This document shows positions 41,888 to 53,747 of a stretch of 64,000 nucleotides of DNA, one piece after another. The notes under the pieces were generated by a model that made no database searches, was not told the origin of the DNA, and saw nothing but the letters and a program-made list of their open reading frames with translations. The position numbers and the translations under genes were made by a program. The DNA is from Powellomyces hirtus (Eukaryota > Chytridiomycota > Chytridiomycetes > Spizellomycetales > Powellomycetaceae). Numbering within the stretch: position 1 is the stretch's first letter; each line of letters opens with the position of its first letter. Location of the stretch: positions 372,001 to 436,000 of the forward strand of contig JAHLKG010000013.1 in assembly GCA_025526995.1 (NCBI GenBank), read 5' to 3'.

Positions 41888-42254
41888 TATTGGAGATATC
41901 GGCGTTTCCAGTACTTTATCGGAAATGCAGAGGATTGGCCGAATTCGATGTGGCCTCCAGTATACTTCGTAAAGGGGGTTTACAGAGCTCTTCTGTGATG
42001 CAGATGACGATGTAGCGTTGTCAAATGCACGGAGATGTAATGTATGTAAATGTATTTTTTTTGTCTTAAAGTCTTATCGGTAATGTCTCGCTTCAAGCGT
42101 TCTAATCTACTTTTTCTCCAATCACGTGATCACACGTGATCCAATTCAGCTCTTAGCGTTACCGGTATCACGGTCACGCGTTCTAGCCGGAGATTCCAAA
42201 TTAGGATCTAATGTAAGGACTAACGTTGAGTACGCAAGGCTCAACATTCCAATA
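41888..42254 (-). repeat. B1 3' LTR with TA...TA ends
   Basis: In element orientation TATTGGAATG to CTCCAATA. The polypurine tract GGGGGTG is beside it (plus strand CACCCCC at 42255). Contains two CACGTGATC motifs (42121-42141). Confidence 0.93.
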
Positions 42255-42293
42255 CACCCCCTGTCCGAGCAATCGATCCGCGATGATGGGATT

Positions 42294-45200
42294 TTACTCA
42301 TTCGGGAGCTCCGTCATGGACGCTTTCGTCATGGGCGTGATGGTGTTGTCGTAGTGCTTGATGCACATGTTTTCGCAATGGTATTTGAATGCCGGGGCCG
42401 GTAAAGGCTTCGTAAGTGAGTCGGCTACCATTTCAGCGGTGGGTAAATACTCCAGGTGAATCTCCTTGTCGATGTGATCACGAATGAAGTGATGTCGAAT
42501 GTCGATGTGCTTGGTACGGGCGTGATGCACGGGATTCATTGCCAACGAGATGCATGACTGATTGTCTTTGTAGATCGTTGTAGGTCGAGCATTTTCATCG
42601 AGATATTCGGGGATTTGGAGTTCTTGCAGAAGTGAGCGAAGCCAGATTGTCTCTTGAGTGGCGAAGGAAAGTGCCATGTATTCAGCTTCGGTAGATGAGA
42701 GAGCAACGGTGGGTTGGCGCTTCGAAGCCCAAGTAACGGGGCCCGCATTTCCAATGTAGAAAAGGTAGCCAGTGATTGACCGTCGATCAATGATGTTGTT
42801 TCCCCAGTCGGCATCGCTGTAGCCGTGAAGGGTGACGTTATTTCCGCCAATGCAGAGGCTGTAATCTGATGTTCCCCGTAGGTAGCGAAGAACGCGCTTT
42901 GCAGCTTGCAGATGTTGAGGCGAAGGATTGCTTGCGAAGCGAGAAAGCATGCTGACTGCAACAGCGATGTCAGGACGCATGCATATCATCAGGTACATGA
43001 GAGAACCAACGATTTCGCGATATTCTCCTTCTTGCGGGTTAGGTGAAGTCTTTGTATTTTCGACTTCGTAGGGTTCGAGCTTGGTCTGGTCCATCGGAGT
43101 GTTGACGGACTTGCAATCTTGCATACCAAAGCGCTCGAGGATGTCATTTACATATGACTCTTGATCGAGATAGATGACGTGCCTTGAGTAATCGCGTCGA
43201 ACTCTCATTCCTAGGTAGTGGTTGACTTCGCCTAGGTCTGTCATGTTGAACTCGTTGTGCAGGGATGTCTTGATTGACGAGATTTCCGATTCGGTCTTTG
43301 CGAAAATGAGGAGATCGTCGACGTAGACGGAGATGTACTGCGATGAGTCATTTTCAGGTAAAGTTCTGATGTAGACGGCATTGTCATTTGCCAGGCGCTT
43401 GAATCCCAAAGAAGTCAGTTCTTTGTGAAGTAGGGAGTACCATTCGCGCGGGGCTTGTTTTAGACCGTAAAGGGCCTTTCGGAGTCGAAGGATGGTCCCG
43501 GGCGGAAAGCCAGAGCCTTCAGGAGCATAGATTAGGATGGTCTCGGTAACAATCCCATTCAGGAATGCGGTTACTACATCCATTTGATGGCATTTCAAGC
43601 CTAGACTGGCGGCGAGAGCGAGAAGGACGCGTTGGGTAGCAATCTTGGCAACCGGAGCGTAGGTTTTGTTGTAGTCGATGCCGTAGCGTTGTTCGAAACC
43701 TTTCACTACAAGCCGGGCCTTGTATCATTGGGGTTGACCATTCAGGTCTCGCTTAATCTTGAATACCCATTTAGTGCGGATGGGCCGTTGATTGTGCGGT
43801 AAGGATTTGGGGTTAATGACTTCCCATGTTTCATTGGTGTGAAGGGACTTCAGTTCGGCATTTATGGCCTCGGTCCACTTCGGCGCGTCGTCTGATGAGA
43901 GCGCTTGTTTGTAAGTTTGGGGTTCTTCGGTACTTGCAGCTGAAAGAGCGCTCGCCGTCTTCTCGTTGATGTAGTCAGCGAAGACTGTCAAATGATTGAC
44001 ATTTTCGAGCGGTTCCCATGTATTATCTTCGTCTTCGAATCCTAGCCATTTGCAGAGGAATTTGGGGCCTTCCGGGCCATCACGTGAGTCGAGAATCTCT
44101 TCGACTTCGTAGAGTTCTTCGGGCGGAATGTAGTCTTTCGCGAGTTTGAGTGCTGAGTTTTCGTCGAACGTTACATTGCGAGAAATGACTATTTCTTGAC
44201 GGTTGTCATCCCAACAGCGGTAAGCGCCGTCAAATTCGTAACCGATGAGTTTGAGACGTGTGGCGCGCGGTGCCAACTTTGAGACTTGTTTTCTCTTGAC
44301 GAGATGCACGAAGGCATCGGCCCAAATCACACGAAGGTGAGAAAGTGAGGGCTCTTCGCCGTTGAGCCGTTCGTACGGCAAAATGTTGTTGTTGGACTTG
44401 TGGGGTAGGCGATTCCGTAAGTGGACTGATGTAGCCGCTAACTCGGTCCAGAGTTGTTTCGGGATGCTGTATGAGTGTTCCAAAGAACGAATGGTGTCGA
44501 ACAGGGTGAGGTTGAACCTTTCAGCTACACTGTTAGACTGTGGGGAATCTGCAGCGGTGAGTTTGTGCAGAATGCCCTTTTTCGAAATGAATTCTTTCAG
44601 ATCGTGATTGACAAACTCCCCCCCTCGATCGGAATGAAGTCGTCTGACCCTTTTGTTGGTCTGTTTTTCGATGAAATTGATGAATTCTATCAATTTTGCA
44701 GTAGATTCGCTCTTTGTCTTCAAGAAGAAGATCCATGTGAAGCGTGAATAGTCATCGATCACAACGAGGGCATATTTCTCATCGCCAACCGCGGGTATGT
44801 GCGGACCGTTTAGGTCGAAATGTAGGCGATCGAGTGGCGTCTTGGACCGTGTCATCGTACCGTTGAATGGTGAGCGCTTGTGCTTACCAAACTCGCAACC
44901 TTTGCAGACTTCGTTGGTCATTGGGAGCTTGAGTTGCTTCATGATGTGAGTGCCAGGATGGCCCAATCGGTGATGCCAGAGGGTTTCTTCGTTGACTGGA
45001 AAAGAGGGACCAGAACAAGCCCCAGAAGAAGCCGCCGAAGCAGCGGCGGCGGCGGCGGCGCCATCGGCGGATGGTGCCCCCGAGGGGGCACCATCCTCAG
45101 CATCATCCGATGCTTTTGGGGCGGCCGGCCCCCCACCACAGCACCCACAACTCTCACTCTCCAGTGGGTGGCTGGCCAGCCCCAAATTGGGGCGGCCAGC

Positions 45201-47167
45201 CCCCTCACTGGAGAGTATGGGGCCGGCTGGCCCCCCATTCGGGGCAGCCGGCCCCTCCGACGTGGCTTGGAGCGGGGTAGAACGCGTGACCGCCATACCG
45301 GTAGCATCTGTTGACAGGTTGAGTGCTTGAATCGATGTATCGGACGCGTGTGTCGGTACATTGGACGCGTTTGTCCATTTTGTCAATTTGGTAGATGTAT
45401 TTTTCGATGCGTGTGTCGGTACTTTGGACGCGTGTGTCCTTGAGCGAGTTTGAGTAGCGAAAGCCATCGGAGTTGGCGAGATGTGATACATTCCTTGAAC
45501 GCGAGGTATGGTGATGTCATTCGTAGTGCCATTGCAGTCTTGAATGATAGCGCTCTCATCTTCAAAGGTGACTCTCTTTCCATCTTTTGCGAGTGCGGAG
45601 ACCGAGATGAGAGTTTTGGCGAGTTTCGGAACGTAGAGAACATCTGTGAGGGGTACATCTCCATCTGGAAGCTTCAAGATAGCGTTCCCTTTCGCTTCGG
45701 CATCGAGAAAGGCATTGTTTCCAAATCTGACGCGCGCTGAGTGCTCTTCGTAGGATTCGAGAATGGAAATGTCATTTGTCATATACTGTGAGCAGCCCAA
45801 ATCCAGGTAAGCCAATGTAGTGGCGTTATGTGCTTCTGCAATGTTGGCATTAGCAGCGGGTTTTAAGGCTTCGACTGCCTTGGCTTTGAGGTGACAATTG
45901 AATGGGGTATGTTCATTCGAATTGCATAACCAACAGGGGAAGTTCTGTCTCTTCTTTGAGTCTGTGGTCTTCTTTGCGTCGGTCTTCTTGTGACTTGAGC
46001 CATCTTTCTTTGAAGGTTGGGCTTTGAGCGCAATGTTTTCGCTCTTCTTGGCGAAACGGTTGTTTTGGTTACTCTTGTTGCTTCCGTTATCCAGACGCTT
46101 GGCAGCTGCCATGAGGCCATGGAGATCCTTGAAACTTTGAGTTCTGACGAGTTCTGCATGATGTTCATTCATTCCGCGAAGATAGAACCACTTGTAGATT
46201 TCGAACGGCACCTTCAAGGGGATTTGACTTGTGATCTTCGTGAATGTTGATTGTACTGCAAGATGGAATGACTTCCTTGTCAGAGTCTTTCAAGTTGAGT
46301 GAGCAGAGTTTCTTTGTGATCGCTTGGTTGGTAACGCGAGAGGAAGGGAGGCTTGAAGGATTCCCAATCCGTGATGGGCTCCACCATCCCTTGTTTGGCA
46401 TCTTTCTGGTGATTACGATACCATTGTTTTGCTTCGCCAGAGAGCTTCGTGAAGATGAATGAGAGTTGTTCTTCTTCAGATACAGGTTTTAGGCGAAAGA
46501 CTAGAGTAAGTTGATCGATGAAGTCGGCGAGTTTTGAGAGATTTCCCGTCCCGTCGAATGTAGATACTGCATCGATCGCAGATTTGAAGTATGCAAATGA
46601 TGTGCGTTGTGCGTCTCGATCATCGCTCTTTCTGCTGCTCGTAGTTGTTGTGCTCTCCGTTGGGGAAGACGGACGAAAGTGAGGGGCAACTGGGGCTTCA
46701 ACTTCGCCGTGAGTAATGTGTTGATGTAGAAAAGGGTACTCTAGGCCCGCTTTTGGGCTTCTCATCGGTGAAACGGCCGTAGAATGACCACCGATATGAG
46801 GCTTTTCGTACTTCTCGGGTTGTTGATGGGAAGTTGATGTAGCGAGAGGGTTTGAACTAATCAATGAAGTCCTCTCCAACCTGTCCATCCGATGGTCGAG
46901 CTTTTCGTCGATTTCCATCTTGAACCTCTGCAGAATTTGCATGACAATGTCAGTCGGTACTTCGGACGGTACTATCGCCGAGTCTGCATGAATTTCTCCA
47001 TGATTCATCTCATCCACATTGGCATCTGCGTCGTGGGAATCATGGTAGATTGAGGCATCGATATTGACGTCTTCTTCAGCGTCAGGACCCCGTTGGGCTT
47101 CTCGTGTGGCTTGACGGGCTTGTTGGCGGGTCTGCACTCCTTGAATGGGAGATCTTGCAGTAGGCAT
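42294..47167 (-). pseudogene. B1 gag-pol with one frameshift and one nonsense codon
   Basis: ATG 47167 (MPTARSPIQGVQTRQQA). Gag is open to about 46280, where a one-base loss near 46247 shifts the frame. The second frame (to 43725) holds zinc knuckle CWLCNSNEHTPFNC, a protease reading LGCSQYMTND (DSG altered), the GC-rich segment, integrase (FDLNGPH, HSDRGGEF, NSVAERFN) and a chromodomain-like module at 43971-44112. A TGA at 43725-43727 replaces the CGA that B2 has at 59004-59006. RT (YVDDLLIFAK) and RNase H (HGYSDADWGN, SSTEAEYMALS) follow intact. It needs trans-supplied proteins to move. Confidence 0.93.
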
Positions 47168-47267
47168 CTTGACGGTGTGCTCGGTACTTTCTTGGCACTT
47201 GAATTTCGACGGAAGACTTGTAGTTTACAGGTTTTACGAAGGGAGAATGATTCGAATTCGACCGGTC

Positions 47268-47282
47268 TCAGGGCTCATAACC
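47268..47282 (-). other. B1 primer-binding site
   Basis: TCAGGGCTCATAACC on the plus strand, touching the LTR; the same as Cop-A and Cop-C. Confidence 0.75.
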
Positions 47283-47649
47283 TATTGGAGATATCGGCGT
47301 TTCCAGTACTTTATCGGAAATGCAGAGGATTGGCCGAATTCGATGTGGCCTCCAGTATACTTCGTAAAGGGGGTTTACAGAGCTCTTCTGTGATGCAGAT
47401 GACGATGTAGCGTTGTCAAATGCACGGAGATGTAATGTATGTAAATGTATTTTTTTTGTCTTAAAGTCTTATCGGTAATGTCTCGCTTCAAGCGTTCTAA
47501 TCTACTTTTTCTCCAATCACGTGATCACACGTGATCCAATTCAGCTCTTAGCGTTACCGGTATCACGGTCACGCGTTCTAGCCGGAGATTTCAAATTAGG
47601 ATCTAATGTAAGGACTAACGTTGAGTACGCAAGGCTCAACATTCCAATA
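47283..47649 (-). repeat. B1 5' LTR
   Basis: 367 bp, TATTGGAG to TTCCAATA on the plus strand. One substitution (GAGATTCC / GAGATTTC) seen against the other LTR. Confidence 0.93.
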
Positions 47650-47654
47650 CAGAA

Positions 47655-47936
47655 GACCATATATTTCTTTAGAAGGGAGCGGGAAGTACTCTACTATTTA
47701 TACTTCGCGCCCATTTCCGCTTATTGCGACAACCATTAAGCCGCTTTCCTTATCGCGGATACAGCGGTGAGTTCACCGTGTACAAAGACACACATTATCC
47801 TTATTTCAGGATGCATGTGATAATGAGGTGGGATGAGGCTTGTTTCAGCCATTCCTTAGCTAACTTCGATCCGCGTCCTTCGGAAATCGAACCAGTGGCT
47901 TGGAAAATAGTATGTTTGGACGCGGGGCGTATGACA
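47655..47936 (-). repeat. Gyp-H 3' LTR, remaining 282 bp
   Basis: Resumes at GACCATATATTTC after the duplicated CAGAA and ends CGTATGACA. All four differences from the 5' LTR that I see are CG versus TG or CA. Confidence 0.93.
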
Positions 47937-48365
47937 GTCCCCGTTAACTCAAGCCTGTGTATTTATGGCATCGAGTCACAACCCTTGTAGGATCTTCAAT
48001 ACTTCGTCAAGTACTGGAAATCATCGCTACTCTGTCGAGTGCGGTATGAAGCAGGACATTTGTCACTATACTTCGTCTTGCGATATACGCAGTATGGAGC
48101 ATAGAAGGGCTCAAGCAGGAAGATTCATCTGCCTCTTCGCGATGTATACGCGGAAGTTTACAAAATATAGCTATAGAAGTAGGTGCTACCATTCTCTGCG
48201 TTTTTCTACGAAGGGTCGATAGCGACAAAAGATGAATATTTTGACCCAAGATGGATCAGTAAGTAGTGAGCGTCCAAAACTGGTGCTGCGCTTCCTTGTA
48301 GTTCATTAGGGCTGCGGTTGCCACAATGGCGTTGCGCTTCCTTGTAGTGTCTTACGATTCGGTGG
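47937..48365 (-). other. Gyp-H 3' untranslated region
   Basis: About 430 bp with no convincing reading frame. The purine tract AACGGGGAC (minus strand) abuts the LTR. A GCGCTTCCTTGTAGT motif occurs twice, about 50 bp apart, near 48288 and 48336. Confidence 0.6.
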
Positions 48366-50303
48366 TCATAATGGACGATGATCGGCATGCCAAATCTTAA
48401 GGGCTTCGGTGTTGTGTAATGCCGCTTCAGGTTCCCAAGTAGGGTCTGAATATCCAACCCATTTGACAAGGAATTCACGTTTGTTTCTCCGACGTCGCTC
48501 GCTGAGGATTTTCTCAATCGCGTATTCCGGTTGTCCACGGATAATGATGGGTTCTTCAGGAGAAGGCAAGTGTTTGCTTAATGGATGCTCAGATGAGACG
48601 TGAGGTCGTAAAACATTGACATGAAAGTATGGCCAAATATTGCCAATAGCGGTGCCTTCAAGATCCAACCGATAAGTATCGGAATGTGGTCCCTACTCCG
48701 TAATACGGAATGGGCCAATCCATTTTGGAAGTAGTTTGTCCGGTTTGATGTCGTCGAATTCTACAGTTAAATCGGTCCTGTTAAGGTCGACCTGGTCTCC
48801 AACAGAAAAGACAATGGGATTTCGACCGGCATTGAACCGCAATTCGTATCGATCCTGCGCATCACGTAGTAACTGTTGGACAATCCGAGTGATATCGCCA
48901 GCCGCAGTTCGTATCCGAATAATATCTTCGCGTTTAGGTGCGGTCATGGCATCGAGAAGATGGGGCGGAATAGTCCATCCAGGTGGTTGTGGTGTTCGAC
49001 CAAGTTCGATTTCGTAGGGTGTCAAACCATTAAGAAGTCGGCGAGGGGTTGAGTTAATGGCAAATTCAACTAATGGGAGCCAATCCTTCCAATTTTCGCC
49101 AGAATAATCCATATATTTTCGCATATTGGACTTGGTGGTTTGGATGGCTCGTTCACAACGTCCATCCGTTTGCTGATGTCAAGCCGTTGAAAACTCATGT
49201 CTTGTTCCCAATAGGGCAACGAACGCTTCGAAGAATTCAGCTAAGGCACGCGTCTCTCGATCTGAGATGAATAGTGCAGGTGTCCCCGTATGTTTCCATA
49301 TTCTGCTCAGATATAGATGAGCTAGTCGTTTCAAAGATAGAGGACCCTCAACTTCAACCAGATGCACTCGTTGGCTAACATAATCGATAACACAAAGACA
49401 CTGTGGAGTGCTCGAGGATGCCTTCGAATCCGGTAAGGAGAATAGATCAAATCCTTGCGTATGGTGAATGGAATTCGGAATCGGCAGTGGTCGGAGAAAG
49501 CCGTTCTTACAAGGGGCTGCAAAAGCTCGCCACTTCTGACAAGTTCGAATGAAACTCCGGACGTCATGTTGCATTTTGGGCCAAAAGAAAGGAAGGAGTA
49601 GTTTTGCATAAGTTGCATCTTCTCCCATATGGCCTCTATTTGGTAGAGTATCATGGTATTCCAATAAAATATGAGGTCGTAATGTCTCAGGGACATATAG
49701 TCGATCCCCTTCGTACATAAGGATATCGGAATTGTTTGGTGATCGTGAAAATCGTCTGTAGCGATTTGGTTGCGCATGTTCTGGTGTTTCATTGAGCATC
49801 ATGAACACTTCCTGAGCATAGCTATCGTTGCGTACGTGGGTGGCCCAATCCATCTCCGAGGTATGAGCCGGCCATGGGAGAGAAACAGCGTTGATAAACG
49901 AAGAAACAAGTAATCGTTTGTTGCAATCCACACATCGTGGAGCGTAGGCGGGTGTTCGTGATAGTATGTTGGCAACGGTATTCCATCGTCCTGGTAGATA
50001 TTCCACTTTAAAGTCGAACTCTTGAAGTAGTTTGACCCATCCAGCCTGACGTTTACTGAGGTAAGGTTGTTCTTGCAGATGGATGAGGGACTTGTGATCG
50101 ATAAAGGCGGTAAAAGGACGATTAATAAGGTAGAATCGGTTGCCGCGTAAGAATTTGACTAAGGCTAAAAGCTCTTGTTCATGGACGGGGTACCGAGTTT
50201 CGGCTGGTAGCATCTTGCGTGAGAAGAAAAGAACAGGCTTAAGAGCAGGAAGGGTTTTCATTTCTGTGATCAGCTTTGGTAGTGGCGACGGAAGAGGTTG
50301 TCA
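48366..50303 (-). pseudogene. Gyp-H RNase H, integrase and chromodomain
   Basis: Minus strand: VLFFSRKMLPAETRYPVHEQ (RNase H), LSKRQAGWVKLLQEFDF, the integrase zinc-finger region (HDTLPNRGHMG...C), FDLFSLPDSKA, FISDRETRALAEFF, then FSTA-stop-HQQTDG (TGA 49179-49181; Gyp-G has TARHQQTDG with CGA here). It continues EFAINSTPRRLLNGLTPYEI, a TAG near 48692, FHVNVLRPHV, and chromodomain YAIEKILSERRRR...FLVKWVGYSDPTWEPE. Inactive. Confidence 0.88.
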
Positions 50304-52135
50304 ATTGTGAGGTTGACCCAGCCATCCGGATGTAGCATAACCGGATGCGTCTGTATAGACGTAGATATGGTTGTCGGGATCGAATGTCGCTAAAACCGGC
50401 GCGGAAATAATTGCCTTCTTCAAAGCCTCAAACGCAACTTGATGTTCCAGTGTCCAGACAAAAGTAGCTTTGACACTTTGGAGAGCCGAGAGTGGAGCCG
50501 CTATTTCAGCATAATGTTCGATATAATCGATAAAATAGTTGCAGAGACCAAGAAACTGGCGAATATGTCGAGTCGTTGCAGGTAACGGCCACTCACGAAC
50601 AATTTCCGTTTTCTCTGGGAAAATTCGCATGCCTTTGGCACTAAACATATGGCCGCAAAACTCAACTTCCGGCTTGCCCCAATGACATTTGTCAATGTTG
50701 ACATAAAGGTCATGTTCTCGTAACCGAATAAAGACTTCCAAGAGGTGATCCGCATGTTGCTCGGGAGTATCGGAAAAGATGAGAATATCGTCAAGATAAC
50801 AAATGACAGTGACGTCGTATAAGTCACCAAGAACTCGATTCATCAATCGTTGAAAGGCTCCCAGAGCATTGCATAATCCGAAAGGCATAACCACATACTC
50901 GAAAAGGCCAAAACGCGTTTGAATAGCCGTCTTTTCACAATCCTCCGGTGCAATTAAGAGGCGGTGGTACGCGTCTTTAAGATCAATGAGCGAAAAGACT
51001 TGCTTCCCTAAGATGCGATCGCGCATTTCTGGTAGATTTGGTAAGGGAGTTCAATCACGTTTCGTAACGGAATTAAGGCCTCGATAGTCCCAACAAACTC
51101 GAAGACCTCCGTTCTTCTTGACGGCGAAAACAACAGAGGCGCCCCAAGGTGATTGGAATGTTGGATCCATCCTTTTTTCAATAAGTGGTCGAGTTGAGCG
51201 CGTAGTTCTCTTAGATGATCTTGGGATAGAGGACGTAGTTGTTGAAACACAGGTTGTGTGTTCGGCAAGAGGTTGATATGAAAATTGTCATCGCCTCGAT
51301 CGGGTGGTAGGTGCTCAGGTTCGGTGAACAATGTATCTTGAAATTTCAGAATAACTTCATCAAGGAATGTCGGCCACGAGGTAGAAGCAGAATTGTTATT
51401 AATGGAAGAACACGGGCGGACATGGATCGCAAAGGCTTCGACGTATTTATTCCCGGCAAGTTCGTTATTGAATCTTCTGGTTGTAACCGAGGAGAGACCC
51501 TTATATGGTTGCTGACGGGGGCGATCCTGTTCGGAACTTATGTGTTTCAATCGATAAGCTGAGGCACATCGAACAAAGGAGTCCGGCTCTTCCTCGTAAT
51601 GAAAGTCTCGAAGAGTGATAATTTTGAAGTCGCGTCCATTCATCTTAAATTCTATACGATGAGGGCGAATAGATGTCGTAACGTAATGATTGCCGATCGC
51701 TTCGAAAAAGGGGAGACCCAATATGCAAGTGAGGCCAATAGGAGCAATCTCGAACTTGAAAGTGGCAATCCGTTCAAAGGCGTCGGTATTTGCATTGAAT
51801 GCATCCACCGGCTGTTCCGTAGTTGTGTCAATCGTTAACACATGCTCTTCGGCGGCAGTGTGGACTTGATAGGGTTTAGGTAATGGAGTTGTCAAAAGTT
51901 TCATATCGTAGGCAAAATGAGGTTGCATCACCATAGTGTTGCAACCGGTATCAAGTAGAGCAGGAATGATTTTGCCAGCGATCTTCACAGTAATCATCCA
52001 TGATGGAGCTGAAGAACTCGAAGTTCGACTTGGACATTTTTGATTGATAGCAGATAGGAGACGTGGGCGAAATGGAAGATCAGAAACCGGGGATACTTGA
52101 TGTGGTTGGGATACAGAGTCCCCTATTGGTCCCAA
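50301..52135 (-). pseudogene. Gyp-H protease and reverse transcriptase
   Basis: Minus strand: protease ALLDTGCNTMVMQ, LPPDRGDDNFHINLLP, KKGWIQHSNHLGA, a frameshift near 51140, CWDYRGLNSVTKRD, a TGA at 51051-51053 (KRD-stop-TPLPNLPEM), RT FSLIDLKDAYHRLLI, MPFGLCNALGAFQRLMN, catalytic YLDDILIF, and a TGA at 50301-50303. The frame overlaps the end of gag by about 13 nt in another phase. Confidence 0.88.
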
Positions 52136-53334
52136 CAGTTCAGAAAATCCGTTATAGATTCTGTTTTCACACGTCGGCCCAAAGATGCGGCGGTATCATC
52201 AAGAGGCGTTCCATCAGCATGTCGTCTGGCAAAACATTCTTTGGCTCGATGATTCGTGCGACCACATCGAGTGCAAAACATGCGATTGGAGCCTGAAGAC
52301 CTTCCTTGATTACCCTGACGTCGTTGTGGTTGTTGCCCCATTCTTTGCGGGCGCGGCATCTGAGGGGTCTGAGGATCGGCGGCTATATTTGATTGCCTTC
52401 GAGTTGGGGTGCGAGATGGTCCTTGTTGGCGATTAGGAGTCGTCGGAGGAGTATTACGGCCTCGTCGTGAGTAAGGCGTAGACCGATTACCAGGCTAACT
52501 CGTTGGAGAAGACCATGTCCGTTGCGTAGCTATTAGATCATGGTTGGTTAAACCTTTGGCGTTAAACGCGTTACGGGCAACCGTGACTGCGGTCGGGAAG
52601 TCAATCTGCGTTCAATCACTAGTAAGCGTGTTCGTGGCATATTGTTCAATTGAGTGTACCAGGTATTGGCCATATCGAGGGTGACGAGATAAACCTGACT
52701 TGAACAGGTCAACGAGTTCATGATTCGTCATTGGGCGTTCCATGTAGGCGCCATTGGCACGGATGGCTAATGCTTCCAAGTGGAGTCGATGTTCAATATA
52801 GCGAATATAGTCTTCAAGTGATGTTTTCAAAGAAGCAGCACAAATCTCTGCATGTAATCGAACTGTAACGTTCTTGGGTGCCCATTGATAGAGGAATCCA
52901 GTAACCCACGATTCCAACGGGCCTTCCGTTGGGGCAGCTGGCAAAGCCACCATCAGTAGCATATATTGGGCATGCCAGACATCGACTTCAGCTGACAACG
53001 TAGTTGGTACATGTCGGGTAAGGTAAGTGAGCTCGTCGATCCCATTGTGAATACGATTCAGGATAGGGTAGGTATTTCGATGATAGGTAACAAATCAATC
53101 AATCACTTCTAGATCCTGCTGGCCTTTATAACGCAAGGTATCGTCGTGAGCTGCCTCCATGGCAGTAGGAGCTGCTTGAGTCTCACTAGTAGCGGGCCAG
53201 CTGCCGGCTGGAGCTGGCACTGGTGCAATCCATAACGGAGGCGGAGCTGCCGTTCCGGCTGGCAAGGCAGCGGCAGCAGCCGTGGCCGCTGCCACTAATG
53301 CAGTGATAGATGCTTCGATTCATGCGGTCGACAT
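52123..53334 (-). pseudogene. Gyp-H gag
   Basis: ATG 53334 (MSTA, then TGA at 53320-53322). An Ala-rich N-terminus (ALVAAATAAAAALPAGT), a TGA at 53095-53097, capsid-like stretch WHAQYMLLMVALPAAP to LVDLFKSGLSRHPRYGQYLV, a TGA at 52612-52614, and zinc knuckle CTRCGRTNHRAKEC (CX2CX4HX4C) near 52260. Restoring CGA at each stop would give one frame. Confidence 0.82.
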
Positions 53335-53382
53335 GGGATGGTGTAAGGAATAACGATAGTGAGGATAACCAAGATCAATGTA

Positions 53383-53394
53383 GTGGTGCTACCA
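53383..53394 (-). other. Gyp-H primer-binding site
   Basis: Minus strand TGGTAGCACCAC, ending in TGG at the LTR edge as expected for pairing with a tRNA 3' end (...GTGGTGCTACCA). Shared with Gyp-G. Confidence 0.65.
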
Positions 53395-53747
53395 TGTGAT
53401 ACGAGTGGTTTTCAGTGTCTTAGGTCAAGTAGAACAAGGAATAGAACACAAGTGTGGGTTCAGAAGACCATATATTTCTTTAGAAGGGAGCGGGAAGTAC
53501 TCTACTATTTATACTTTGCGCCCATTTCCGCTTATTGCGACAACCATTAAGCCGCTTTCCTTATCGCGGATACAGCAGTGAGTTCACCATGTACAAAGAC
53601 ACGCATTATCCTTATTTCAGGATGCATGTGATAATGAGGTGGGATGAGGCTTGTTTCAGCCATTCCTTAGCTAACTTCGATCCGCGTCCTTCGGAAATCG
53701 AACCAGTGGCTTGGAAAATAGTATGTTTGGACGCGGGGCGTATGACA
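53395..53747 (-). repeat. Gyp-H 5' LTR (353 bp)
   Basis: TGTGATACG to CGTATGACA on the plus strand, followed by the TSD GTAGT and Gyp-G integrase. Confidence 0.93.

Larger units (their letters stand above)
41888..47649 (-). mobile_element. Cop-B copy B1, full-length, coding-defective
   Basis: 5762 bp, LTRs 41888-42254 and 47283-47649 (367 bp, one difference seen), TSD CAGAA at 41883-41887 and 47650-47654 inside the Gyp-H 3' LTR. The TSD fixes the LTR ends as TATTGG...CCAATA. The reading frame is broken although the insertion looks young. Confidence 0.95.
41817..53747 (-). mobile_element. Gyp-H, full-length chromovirus-type Ty3/gypsy element, split by B1
   Basis: LTRs of 353 bp: the 3' LTR is 41817-41887 plus 47655-47936, the 5' LTR 53395-53747. 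TSD GTAGT at 41812-41816 and 53748-53752, inside the Gyp-G integrase. Without B1 it is about 6.2 kb. Pol is decayed by stops and frameshifts. Confidence 0.94.
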
